This document shows, piece after piece, positions 35,403 through 47,689 of a DNA stretch of 64,000 nt. The DNA is from Hexactinellida sp. DTS-2022 (lineage: Eukaryota > Porifera > Hexactinellida). Below the pieces are notes generated by a model. It was not told where the DNA came from. It ran no database searches and saw only the letters and a list, made by a program, of their open reading frames with translations. The stretch covers positions 2,542,001-2,606,000 of the forward strand of contig JAPNXP010000014.1 of the NCBI GenBank assembly GCA_028753945.1, given 5' to 3'. The translations under genes and the position numbers were made by a program. Position 1 is the stretch's first letter. The number at the start of each line of letters is the position of its first letter.

Positions 35403-35558
35403 GACTACATTACATTATAATTAATGTACAGTAATTGTATTGTGTATGATGACTTGTGGTAATTTGTGTTGTGTTTGTATGACTAGTTGGCTATATCTTA
35501 GGAGTAATTGTATTGTGTTAGCAGATAATAGGTTTTCTTCTCCTTTCTGAGTGTCAGC

Positions 35559-38500
35559 ATGGAACTGAACTGGGATCGCTGTGTGATTTGCCAGCAGGAG
35601 ACTGGTGAACCCTTGAAGTGTCCCTTGCTGCTCCCTGGATCAAGTCGTGACAATACAGATGCCTACACATCATTCCTTACCAACGTAGAACAGTTCCGGG
35701 CCATTGGTGCTCTTCCAGGTGAACTATATTTTGGGAGTGATGAAACTGTTGCCAACTTTGCTTCTCATTCTGCTTCCTGGCACAAATCTTGTCACTTGAA
35801 ATTCAACAATTCTAAGTTAGCAAAGGCAAAGAAGAAGAGAGAGCGCAACCATGATGATGAAGAGAAAAGGCCCAGTAAGCGCAAAGCACTTGACGTTCAA
35901 AAATGTTTATTCTGCGAGAAAGGAGAAGAGGAACATGTTCTTCATGAAGTTTCAACATTTGATGCAGACAAAAATATCCGGGAAATAATCACAGAGCTAA
36001 ACGACACCCAGCTCTTGAGTAGAATTGTTGGAGGAGATCTAATTGCAATGGAGGCCAAATACCATCTGACATGTATGGTCAAGTTGAGAAATCGCTACCG
36101 TAGTCTCACTCGCAAGCTAAACCAAATACCTGAAGACACAGATGCGAAAATGAACGAGTCTCGGGCATTTGAAGAACTCACCAGATACATTGCGGAATCT
36201 GTGAACTCTGGAACTCTCCTCTTCAAACTATCCGAGATCCATTCTCTGTATGTGAAACGTCTAGAAGAACTCAGCATCAAGAAACTAGTCAACAAGACCA
36301 GGCTGAAGGATCATCTGCTAGAACGATTCCCAGTGGCACAAGAACAGTTTGATGGAAGAATCACTGTTCTCGTTTTCAAGGAAGGCATGAGAAATATGTT
36401 GAAGGATGCTCTGAAGACTCGAGACTTCTCAGAAGATGCTCTTATCCTGGCCAAAGCTGCTACGTTAGTCAGAAAAGACATCTTAAGCCATCAAGGCTTC
36501 AAATTTACTGGTTGCTTCCCGGCTCAATGCCAAGAAAACTCAATACCCTCAAGCCTCAAGTCTCTTGTTTCCATGATCTTGAATGGCTCCAACTTGAAAG
36601 ATCAAGACAAGCGTGACTCCCAGGCTTGCCTAACCATCGGCCAGAGCATCATTTACAACACAAAAGGAAAAACATCTCGTACTGCTGTGAAGACCAGGCA
36701 CACTCTGGTGCGTGAGCCACCCCTCCCCATCTACATTGGCATCAATGTGCATGCACTGAGCAGAAGCAAGACACTCATCCAGCAGTTATACCAGATGAGC
36801 ATCAGCGTTTCCTATGACAGGATTATGGAGATTGAGGACTGGATCGCCACTTCTCCCTGTGAACGCTTTATAGAAGATGGAGTAGTTACTCCTGCATGTC
36901 TCCGGAAAGGGTTGTTCACTGTGGGCGCCCTGGACAACCTAGACCACAACCCCAGCTCAACTACTTCCCAAACATCATTCCATGGGACTGGAATCAGCCT
37001 TTTTCAGTTGCCTACCAAGACCAAAGCTGATGTGAGTAGACCACCTATTACGATACCACCCTCTGGAAATGAAATTCACTCTCTTCCAGACAACTACGCC
37101 TCTGTCCCAGCCGTTGCAATGAAGACCACTGCTGTCTCGGTGCCAGAGTGTGATGTATTTAAAGACAAGGGCGGCTGCTTTGATGAGGCCAGAGAACTTG
37201 AGCAAAGCTGGGTAGTGCATGCACTACCACTTCTAGAGAGAGAAGAACTCACCAGTGGAGATTCCATTGCATGGACTGCCTACTTTGCCTCTATGCAACC
37301 TCCAGTAGAAGACCCTCCAGCACTATGTGCACTCCTTCCTCTGTTCTATGAGAAGTCCGCCACTCCTGCTATGATCAAGCACGGCATAGATGTCTTGAGA
37401 CAAGCTGTCGAATTTCTGAATCCTGGACAAATCCCAGTCACTACATTTGACCAGCCTCTGTTTGCCCTGGCAAAATTTGTACAGTGGAGATGGCCAGACA
37501 CTCATGGTGAGAGAGTTCATGTGGTTATGCTAGGTGGTCTGCACACAGAAATGGCCCTCTGGAGTACACTGGGTGATGTCTTGGATTGTTCTGGCTGGAC
37601 AACGGCCCTCACACAGGCAGAGGTAGCATCCTCTGGCACAGCTGATTCTTATCTGAAGGCAGCACACCTAACTCGAACCAGGCGTGCCCACCAAGTCACT
37701 CTCTTGACCCTGCATATTCTCCAGAAGGAGGCTTTCATGCTCAGCGAGGGCAATGCATCTGCCATGGCCTGGAGAAACGACATGCAGAAGAAGAGTCCTA
37801 CTTTCATGTACTGGGACATGATCATGAGATATGAAACCCTAATTCTCATTTTCGTCAGGGCTCACAGAGAGAAAAATTTCCCTCTGTATGTGGAGGTCTT
37901 GGAGGAACTCACACCGCTCTTCTTTGCCTTGGATCATGTTAACTACTCACGGTGGATGCCTATCCACATCAGGGACATGAAGTCCTTGCCTGACACTATC
38001 AATGATGAGTTTGAAAGGTGTTCCCACTGGGTCCTTTCCAAGACCACCAACAAGTTCTCTGCCATCCCATTTGATCAGGCTCACGAGCAGGAGAACAAGA
38101 TTGTGAAAGGATCGGGAGGTGCTGTTGGGCTCACACAAAATCCGGTTGCTTTTCGACGATGGATGCTCTCTGGCTCAGAGACTGCCAAACTGCTGAAGCA
38201 GTTTGAGGAAGAATACCCTCCTGATGATGATCCACAGATACACAAGAACTTCCAGCACCACGAGCAGGCTCTCTCGACACAGAAGTCCTTACAGATACAG
38301 GTTACCAGCCTATCCGAAACCATCAGAAGAATGGGCAATCCCTTCTTTGATGATTTCCCAGATTTAGTAACTCTCGACAATCGAATCTGCGCAGACGAAA
38401 CTGCGGTAGTCGCAGTGCACACCTTGGAGGATACAGGCAAGAAACAGTACCAGGAATTCGTAAAGAATGTGCTTGATGTCCGCAGCCACTCCATCCATGA

Positions 38501-40625
38501 CCCAATCCACAGGAATTCTCTTGTGATCTTCAGGATTCATCACCGCAAGGTAACATCTAAGCAGGGGAAGAAAATCAAAGTGCTTCAGAACAATGTGTCA
38601 CTCTTTGGTCAGCTATACATATCTATGCAGAACAGGGAAGGTGACTTGGCTGAGTTCTTTGCACATGAAATACAGTCCTTCCCTCCTTCCCTCTCAGACT
38701 TTGGCAAGCTTCATTTACCAAACACGAAGTCTGGCCTGCTGCAATGTCTTGAGCAGCTCGGGAAATCAGAGCCACCCTCAACTTACGACTGCAAAGTCAT
38801 GGATGGTGCCGTCATCGTCCACTTCCTACCAACTGCCAGCGTCAGCACCTTCCATGAGTATGCAGACATTTTATTCATACCGTACCTGGGCCCGTATTCA
38901 CTAAGAAGTTAAGTACGTACTTAAGTACGTACTTAGTACTTAAGTACTAAGTATGTACTTAAGTCGTATTCACTAAGATTGGTATTCACTAAAATTTAAG
39001 TGTGTACTTAAATACATACTTAAGTACAAAACTTAAGTAACCTACTAAGTTGACTTAACTTATAAGAATTTTCTTTTATTGACTCTTTAGACGTTGGTGT
39101 TTAATTAGAACATTGTATTAGATTTCTAGTAGTACTTGCTTTACTTTAGGGGAAGTTTATGATTCTATTTTCAACATTTATTACAATTGGTTGTTGTTTT
39201 CTAAAATTCTGTTTTTTTCTCAAGCACAAAAATCACAGGAACTTCATTGAGAATATTCTTTTTAAAGTTAAAGGAATACAGCAAGCTATTACAATAGCAT
39301 TCCATACACTAATATGCTATGCTATTAAATATAATTCAATAAATATAATTCAATTTCGTACTTAAGTACGTGCTTAGTTAAGTATGTACTTAAGTACAAC
39401 AATATTTCTTAGTGAATACGACTTAAGTATGTACTTAACTAAGTACTTACTTAGTACTTAAGTATATACTTAATACTTAAGTAGTAAGTAATCTTAGTGA
39501 ATACGGGCCCTGGAGAAGCAGATGCAGACTGCCACGAGGTTGGATGTTGTGTGGGACACATACATATCAGACAGTTTGAAGGAGTCTACGCGGGGAAAGA
39601 GAGGCAAGGGCGTGCGCAGGAAAGTCTCAGGCAAGACGAAACTTCCAGGCAATTGGATGGACTTCCTCCGTGACCCATTGAACTAGAAGGAGCTGTTCGC
39701 CTTTTTGACTTCCAAGGTTGAAGAGTTAAAATTGCCACCAGCCAAAGCTGCATATGTCACATCAGGGCAAGCTGTGGTGTCTATTGGTGCCAGCACTCCC
39801 ATGAAAAACTGCAATCATGAAGAGGCGGACACCAGAGTTGTGGTTCACATAGTGCATGCACTGGAGCAGGGGGAAAATACTATTCAAGTGCGTACCGTAG
39901 ATACAGATGTTGTAGTCATCCTTGCAGGCACATTCCATGATCTGATTGCGACTCATCCTTTGGCAGACATCTGGGTTGCCTTTGGCATGGGAAAAAATTC
40001 CAGGTTTTTCCACATAAACGCCATCTGTGCAAGCCTGGGGGAGCCAAAATCACGAGCATTACCTGTATTGCATGCATTTTCAGGTTGCGACACAACCTCT
40101 GCCTTCAACGGCAAGGGCAAGAAGTCAGTTTGGCAGGCCTGGCATGTTTATGAAAACATCACAGAGACATTTGTGTATCTCGCCAGTCACCCCTTCCAGC
40201 TGCTGGATGTCGACGATGACCATTTCAAAAAGATCGAGAGATTGACTGTTATCCTGTATGACAAAACCGGGCCTTTGAGATCCATCAACGATACAAGAAG
40301 GGAACTCTTCTGTAACAAGAATCGAGCAATGGACAAGCTGCCACCCACCAATGATGCGCTACTCCAGCATGTCCGACGTGCAGTGTATCAAGCAGGAATC
40401 TGGACGACCAGCACACAAACACAGCAAGTGATTCCTTCTCCACATAATTTTTCCTGGACCAAGATATCAGATTCGTGGGTACCAGTTTGGGTGACAATTC
40501 CAGAGGCTTCCAGAGCGTGCAGGGAGCTGATCAAATGTTCTTGCAAAGGGGACTGCTCCATCTGCCAGTGTGTCAAAGCAAATCTTCACTGCTCACCACT
40601 TTGCAAGTGCAAATGTACTCCATAG
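35559..40625 (+). pseudogene. Academ-like transposase/nuclease gene, interrupted by a MITE and one stop
   Basis: The ATG at 35559 opens 1109 codons of native sequence up to the MITE at 38890. Removing the MITE with one CCTGG copy continues the same frame to a single TAG (39684-39686), after which the frame runs on to the stop after 40620. The uninterrupted gene would be about 1480 codons. Domains: two C-x2-C...H-x2-C fingers (C8, C11, H75, C78; C116, C119, H169, C172) flanking a basic, NLS-like segment (residues 89-110); and a long uncharacterised middle. In the last part, counted from 39705, a PIN/XPG-nuclease-like acidic set follows: HEEADT (E40, D42), DTDV (D66, D68), SGCDTTS (D129). A C-terminal cysteine cluster (CSCKGDC..CQC....CSPLCKCKC) closes the protein. 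The likely role is DNA cleavage and joining for transposition in the nucleus. The nuclease part is separated from the fingers, so it is probably inactive now. Confidence 0.8.
38890..39508. mobile_element. 619-bp MITE with AAGTACGTACTTAAG subterminal repeats
   Basis: The inverted ends are GCCCGTATTCACTAAG, flanked by CCTGG on both sides (38885-38889 and 39509-39513). Both ends contain arrays of self-complementary words (aagtacgtactt, ttaagtacttaag), and internal copies of gtattcactaag occur at about 38966 and 38982 and, inverted, near 39410. The middle (39060-39355) is ordinary AT-rich DNA with no protein similarity. Excision with one CCTGG restores the reading frame of the host transposon gene, so the limits are secure. 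The superfamily is not identified. Confidence 0.9.
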
Positions 40626-40794
40626 ATCATATCAAAGTGTATGTAAGTAACTGTGACTGTTGCTATAGTAGTTATTGAATTAAATTCAAAAAATGTTCAT
40701 ATTTAATTCTATAACATTGTATTTTAATAACATCTTCATATGAAAATTTTTAATAATTCAATAAATTGATTTTTTTTTTCTTCAACGTCAATAG

Positions 40795-40870
40795 GCCCTG
40801 AGGGAGCCTCATGCAAAATATGGTGCTCTTATCCGCAATGTAACGGTAATTTCACTAAGCCACCTCACTA
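40795..40870 (-). repeat. Right terminal inverted repeat of the Academ-like element
   Basis: Inverted match to 35089-35174, ending CTAAGCCACCTCACTA. TAT follows as the target duplication. Confidence 0.85.
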
Positions 40871-43089
40871 TATAGGGCATATTATTATTATCGAATTAAG
40901 CATTGTCTAAAACCTAGAATGCGAAGTTTATCAAGTCCTAGGACTTCAATATTTTGAATAGAGTGAGTCTGAATGAATGATGTGATATAATTGGAATTAG
41001 AGATTGAATATTGCGGTTTCACAATGGGTAAGATTCTATTTATCAAGTCGTTCTGCATAGTATAGTGATTGAAACTGAATAGGTATTTCATTTTCTAAGT
41101 ATTCAAGCTTAATCTCATTGCTATATTGAGAATGCTTATGAATACTATTCACGTAAAATTAGATATCTAATTTACGGTTTTACTCAGGATCGGACACAAA
41201 TTTATTTGGCAATATAGTTGGAAATTATGTCTTGGGTGCTCTTGAGTGCTCTTGGGTAGGAGATTTTATGTTTTTTAATAGTAATTTATCATCTTAACTT
41301 TTGTTTAAGATAATTTCCAGGCCCGCACAAAGCCGCACAGTATATAATTTATTCAATTTGGTATTGGCCTCTAATGAATCTCGTAAAAATGAGTAAAAAT
41401 CAAATAATTGATTGTAGTACATTTTTGATTATTTCAAATAACTGATAGTCTATAATGAGCAACGAAGAAGCATCTAATCATTTGAATACCAAATTAGCAT
41501 TCAGCGCATCAACCTATGAACACCTCCAGGCTTTTGATATTCCGGTAAGTAACATTTATAAGATTCGGAGGGGATTTAATAAACTAGCTATTATTCCCAA
41601 TATACAACAAAGCTATAAAAGACGATCTAAGGTCCCAAAGAGTAGTTGTACTTGCGATAATTACACTCAGTAACCATCTTTCCTCTTTGTATCCAATGTA
41701 ATATATTGTTTTCCAGGCATTTGACTAGGCTTTCATTATTTTTTCCCATTGTTTAAGTTTCATTATCAAATATCATGGGTGACTAATAAAAGATTGTTAA
41801 CAAAACAAAATTTAGTTTTTCATAAAATTGGAACAAATTACCCAAAACTCAACTTTAGAGACTGCATACATAATTTTTGATGATGTCATTCAATTTCCTG
41901 CTATCAATAACCTATATGTCAATAATACTTCACAAGTGGATATCTGCTAACAAAATGTCTATTCCGCTAAACTGTCTTTTTGGCCCACTTTGCATTTCCA
42001 CCAAAATGTCCACTGTGCACGGTGGTTAGTTTTATATTGGCGTAGATGTTTTTCTATAGGCAGGTACAGACGTACAGTGTTTGCATCAGATGCTGTCATA
42101 CCAAAAATGTCTTACCAAATGGGCGTGAGGAGTGGAAATGTTCATACTATACTGAATTTATCATATTTCAAGATGTAGATCTGATGCAGGAGTCCTATAT
42201 CGAAGACTAACAGCTACTCCTTGATTCTACTGACGCTCTGAAACATAAAATAGTATTCTTTGGCAAGATTTTAACCATATAAACATGGAAAACATGGAGA
42301 AAGAGAAGTCCTCTTGCAAGAACATGACAAAGTAGGGATGAGATTGCCCCATTAATCACCACATGTTATGTCCACATGGCCATCAATCATCAATCTTCAT
42401 GGAAAAACTTTTTGAGGCCAAAAATAGATGTCGAGTTTACGTATATAATTAAAATTATTTCATTTGCGAATGCTTCTTTTGATCAGAGCTGGGTGACTAA
42501 CCAATAAACTAAATGACTTCTTACATATACTTCCTATTCGACAATAACCATTTCTTATGTCTAACTATAGCTTGAGTAGAGAATTTGAGACTACCATATA
42601 TGGAAAAAGGTGTGAAATCCGCAAAACTCACATTCTCAAATATTTAGATGATGCAATTTGACCAATGTAATCCCAAAATATGACTTATTATACGATTACA
42701 TTACATTTCCTGTGTCTAGCATTAGCGGAGTACGATATATCAATAAGACACAATGGACCCAAGTTACAGGACCCGAGCTGGTAGTTTACAGTCCTTTATT
42801 AAAGTAGTATATGTCTTAACGAAGATTTTAACAGTGCAGGCAGATGTCGGGTGCATAATTTTAGTCGCTCTTAAGGAGGTCTATCGTTCAGAATATATTT
42901 TAAAGCTGAAAACTTATCTATTTAATAATATCGAACTCACCACAATTAGTTCCACCATTAAAGACGAAGAATCGGCCATTCTTCAAGATTTTGTGGTGAC
43001 AATCAATCTAGAAAAGTTTGACCACATAACCATATCTGAAGATACTGTTGATGTGTTCCACTTGTTTCAGGCTATATATATATATCGCG
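40871..43089. other. Intron sequence between the two Academ-like elements
   Basis: Two small items stand out. A 30-codon + strand frame at 41455-41544 (MSNEEASNHLNTKLAFSAST...) ends exactly at a consensus GTAAGT donor, so it may be an exon of an unknown gene. A 135-codon frame at 42753-43160 has protein-like composition but no recognised family. Positions 42672-42808 are a fragment of the foldback at 60751-62223 (shared gacacaggaaatgtatt-type and gtttacagtcc blocks). No other gene is supported. Confidence 0.4.
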
Positions 43090-43410
43090 TTCTTTACTCT
43101 AAAATAGTCCATGAGCCAATAGGGTTGGTCGGTCCCATCTCGGGGAACGAAGGATCATAGTGATTTTTATGGAGGAATACATGTCTAGGTTAGAAAATAT
43201 GTGATGGCATTGCGGCATTCATAGCATTCTCTCAGTATTCATGCAAACTTATGTCTAACTCATAATTTTTGGATTTTTTGGGAAAAAATCAAAAATTTTT
43301 ATTTCCCCAATATTATTTACTTAGACTTGATCGTGTGCTTACTCAAATTAAATTTTTAGTGTTTACTTTCAGATTATCAACAAATTAAAGCTACCTTCAT
43401 TATTTTATAA
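43090..43410 (+). repeat. TIR of the second Academ-like element (left)
   Basis: Inverted match to 47690-48015 with scattered differences and small indels. Confidence 0.75.
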
Positions 43411-43889
43411 GCATTGAACTAATTAGAGCGAAAGCATGTCATACAAACTGTATCAACTAAAATCCATTACTCAAAAATAAGGGAAATGATCCATTTATAT
43501 TCTTCATAATCAATATCCTCTGGCCCCTCTACTATACTGTCTTCGTCATTTGTTGCCTAGTTGTTTCAGTTTTGCCCTCTACACATATTGGTGCATTTGA
43601 GGCTATTTTCCAAACAAACACATGGTATTTTGCACCTCTTTGGACAGTTGCAGGCTAATAGATCTAACAGCCAATGGTGCTGGTTTCCGTCCATCCATTC
43701 AAGAATCAGCTGCTCAGATCCGGCGTGCTTTTATAACTTCCAATCCCTACCCACTGGACTTGGTTTCACTGGGTCTCGCTGCAAGCATCTTCTCCAGATT
43801 GCGCCTGGTCGTTTGCACGTTGATCAAGCAATCCCTGCATGGTGGCAGTTGGTGACTTTCAATCTCCCCTTTCTTTGCACAGAATAGAT

Positions 43890-46800
43890 GGTATCTCAAA
43901 TCGATTACTTTAATCGTTGAAGATTTGTGTGCATAAAGCCGGCAGGTAAATGTCTCTAATTTATCCATTAGTTCCATCTGAAAACCCATTCTTGTCCCTA
44001 CTCTATGAATGTATCCCGGGATTCTGTGTTGCTCTGCAAAATGTTCAGAACACTGGATTTGCCCTCGCCTGCAAATGCACTAACAGTGTCACACCCAGTA
44101 TATGAATGCATTCCACTTAGAGCTTTACAGATATCTCTACCAATGGCAGCTCCTATTCCTTTATGATCAAGAACCCTGTGTGTGTTATTCTGCCACATTT
44201 CTGATACAACTGGGTTCCGATGACGTAATGGAACCCCAGGGACATTATGAACACATCTGTGTCTTCAGAGCTGTCTACGACTGCTTGATAACCTTCTCGA
44301 GTATCATGGGCTGCATGCAGTAACAAACGCCCGTCGGTTCCCTCTTGTGTACACTGGAGGTCAGGCACTTCCTCATGACTTTCAGATGTGATTTTGAGCA
44401 TATATCATTAACTGTAGCGAAATTCACTTTTCCTTGCAGTTTATTCACATATTCTGCTTTCTTCAATGCGATTAGGGAATGTGATTAGGCTCGTTTTGTT
44501 ACATGCCTGACTCAGGAATTTCCTCCATTGCCTGGCAATCTGTCAGGCTGAGATGACTCTAGCTTATGACCAGACTGATCCTTATCACTGACCTTTCACT
44601 GTTCTTGATCGATATCTCCTGATATGTGTCAAATACCACATCAATCCTTTGACTCTGACTTGGCTCCCTCAGTGCCATAGCAAAGATCGATCAGGCAACA
44701 TCTCCAAATTTTGCTTCATCTCCTTTACTTTCTGAACCGGATTCATTCCATCCACGATTGTTGAAGAGTTGTTAGGTATATGTTCTGCAACTATCACATT
44801 ATTCTGCAAAAATGCAGCTAACGTGGCTTTGTTTGTCTTTCTAAGTAGTCCGTCTGGTGTTGACAAAGACCAAGGCAACGGTCCCAGAGGATGGGCAAGG
44901 ACATCACTCATCTGCAGATTGCGCACGTGTGACATTACAATTATACAGCCAAACAGATACCTGTCGGCTTTCAGAATGATCGCCCTCCCGCTTGTTTTGA
45001 CTTCCTTCATTTTGCACAGATTGCTGTAAGTATTAACTTGTTCATTTTCATTGCTTCATTGTTGGTTTTTGTGCCAGTTTCTTCTGCTTGAAAGTCGCCT
45101 AATTTTGATCCCCAATCCGAAATGCCTTTAGCAGGTCAGATACAATATCTTGAGGAGCTGACTTTGCAGTTGAAGTGCTTATGATATCCTGGTTCTCAGC
45201 AAATTGATTTATACAGCTCTTTAGAATTGCAACCAGGGTTGCCAATCCAATCCAATCGAGAGTACTTATCGATTAACGATTGCTGAAATTTGTATCGATT
45301 GCATTATCGATTGGATTGCCCAAATTCTTCATCGATTGGATAATTATCGACGGATTTTTATCGATTTTTTCGATTTACGTCTAAGGCGAAAATATTAATT
45401 AATTTGTTTTTTTTGGACGAATAAGTATGGAAAAAAACATTAAAAATTATAGCTAATGAGTCAAACACCTTAATAGAAATGTAAATTCAAAAGTTTTGCG
45501 ATTTATTTATACTTTACATACGGTATCGTTTGTTATGAATAGCCATATTGAAGCATCTATAAATGTTGTTATGCTGTTATAATCTTAAATGTATAAATTC
45601 ATAATATTGTTGTTCAAATACTTTTGGCCGGGTAGTGCTCATATTTCTTCATCATGGAGACAAGAGAAAGAACTCTAAATTTATATTCTTTAAATTAAAA
45701 TAATTTTTTCCTCAATGATGGATAATCTATAAATAATCGATGAATAATCGATAGAAAATCAATATATATCGATAAATAATTGATAAATAATAGATGATTT
45801 TATTGATTATCGATTGGATTGGATTGTCAGATCATATCATCGATTGGATGGGATTGACAATGGGATTGGATTGGCAACCCTGCCTACAACTGCAGAAAAA
45901 GCTACTTCATCCTTGCGATCCTTGGGTTCTGCAACTCTACATTGCGGAGGACTCCTGTGTTTCCCTGTACCATTTTTTTAACTATCGCAGGAATTCGCTG
46001 CGATATTCAGCAGTGATATAGTAGCGCTTGACAGCTCCTGATTTCAAACTGATAGTGATGTTCCTCCAGGCGTTTGTGTGTCTTTATTGACTGTAACTTC
46101 AGTCGCCTGATCTTCAGGAATGCGACCAAATGGATTATCACCAGATCTTTGAACACTGAAACTACCACTTTTAGAGGCTTAATATATCTTCGGAGCTCTT
46201 CTGAAATGTTGGTCATTTGTGCATAGTAGGCAGCAATGAATTATCCAGGAGCGCGAGACGTTCCTTTTGGAGCAAGATTTTGGAAAATTCAATTTAGGAT
46301 CGCGAAAATTTTGAATCCTCTCATATGCCGTAACATTATTTTGTGATTAGGCGTATGAAAATTGGATCAGACCAGGATTAGGAGCCTATTTACAAAAATC
46401 TGTATAATACACTGTTTGGCAGGAAAGTATCTTGCTTAATTGAGTTTGTGATAGGCAAAGCAGCATGTGATCATGGACCTTATGGCGTGAAGGTGCAGGT
46501 TCCAGTTCCCCTCGCGAGAAGCACGCAGAAGACCAAGTTACCTTGCCTGTTAAGATTTCTTCAAGTCTGTCTATGTTGTCCGAAGCTAAATTTGTAAACT
46601 CATGCGGTCTAATTTCTACTGGAAGAACAACCTTCTGATTTGTGCTAGTTGCTTGCTTCGAGCGGTATCATTTTCCTCTAGTTGTTAATAAGATTCCGTG
46701 ACCAAGTTTATTTAATGTTTGAATTAGCTCTACATTACCTGTAAGTGTTTACGGGATATGATTGAAGGAAATGTTAGGAGGCTTCTGTTGAGTTCCCTGC

Positions 46801-47562
46801 GGATGTCTTTTTTCGTTGAATCCTTAAAGACACTAACACCTCTAGACTGCATCATAGATTCTAACTTTTCTGTCATGGCAGTCATCATTGCCATCTGCTT
46901 TTCAGGCATTAGATCGTTCTTATGTACTGGAAGAGGTCTTTATACGATTCTGTTTCTGTCCTGTTGTACAAATCAATACCCTCTGTGCTATCCTCATGTA
47001 CATCCTGGACCAGATCTTCGTGGCTCTTTCCCTATTCTCTTGTGTAGTTTCTGTAGCAATAAGCATGATAATGTACCTCTGCGGCTATTATGTCCCTACT
47101 GGTCACTGCTAAAATATTGTTGTCTCTCTTTCTGACAGCACATTCCTTCAGTATCTGATCAACTCTTAGCTGGGAGGACTTGATAATTTTTAAACGTTCC
47201 TGACGTTGGTTTCAGTCACTTGGCATTCTGACAGAAATGCAGATAGGATCATAAACTCTAGACCCTGAAGATGACTGTCTAGATGACCTCTTTATTGTAG
47301 AGGCACTGCATCTAAATTGCTCATCATCTAAATTCTCTTCACCCCTTCGCTTGAGTATCTCCAGATCCCTTTTCATGGTGAAGTTGCTTCGACATTTCAA
47401 GTGGTAGAATATTTGGGGAATGTAGAATGGGGAATGTGGGAAGGTAGAATATTTGGGGAGAATCATGGTTTGGGTACTAACTAGATGATCATCTCCATCT
47501 AAATGCGATGCCGTTTGGTGAATAATGCACTGAAGAGGACCATGCTGCTGGAATCTTTCCAT
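43890..47562 (-). pseudogene. Academ-like transposase/nuclease gene, decayed
   Basis: On the - strand, 47562-47212 encodes a finger like that of the first element: C-I-I-H in the position of C-x2-C, then FYHLKCRSNF matching SWHKSCHLKFN, then a basic/acidic linker (KRRGEENLDDEQ). At 45010-44669, DVLAHPLGPLPWSLSTPDGL matches the FFAHEIQSFPPSL region, and SSTIVDGMNPVQKVKE matches YDCKVMDGAVIV. At 44401-44153, HEE...EGTDGRLLLHAAHD and SSEDTDVFIMSL correspond to HEEADT and DTDV. At 44198-43998, SYTGCDTVSAFAGEGKSS corresponds to SGCDTTSAFNGKGKKS. The same order and spacing show common descent. Many frameshifts, several deletions and an inserted MITE (45234-45882) make it dead. Conservation of exactly these acidic motifs in both copies supports a catalytic role. 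Confidence 0.8.
45234..45882. mobile_element. hAT-type MITE with CAGGGTTGCCAATCCAATCC ends
   Basis: The perfect 20-bp inverted tips CAGGGTTGCCAATCCAATCC enclose 649 bp. The flanks attgcaac (45226-45233) and cctacaac (45883-45890) match in five of eight positions, an eroded 8-bp duplication. Near both ends atcgattggat/atccaatcgat words repeat many times. It interrupts the decayed Academ-like gene. Confidence 0.85.
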
Positions 47563-47689
47563 AGTGTATCATGTATAGAGTAGCATACAGTTGAAAAAGT
47601 GAAGGCATGTCTAATACCTGTTTACTATGTGAAGTGAATGGAAAATGTTTTTTAAAAATGTCCAATTTTGAAGGTTTATTGGTTACCAC

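Larger units (their letters stand above)
35089..40870 (+). mobile_element. Academ-like DNA transposon, nearly complete
   Basis: Inverted ends start TAGTGAGGTGGCTTAG on both sides (35089-35174 and 40795-40870). They stay alignable for about 80 bp apart from a roughly 10-bp length difference. The flanks give a 3-bp duplication, TAT (35086-35088 and 40871-40873). Inside is one very long gene in the + direction. The gene's composition is clearly less AT-rich than the flanking intron. From memory of the repeat literature, Academ transposons have 3-4-bp target duplications and some carry an XPG-type nuclease domain; the motifs in this gene fit that, but the assignment is inference. The element was later hit by the MITE at 38890-39508. 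Confidence 0.8.

Noticed and set aside
36095..38505. Several - strand open frames of 60-137 codons
   Set aside because: Shadows of the long + strand Academ-like gene, with no independent similarity.
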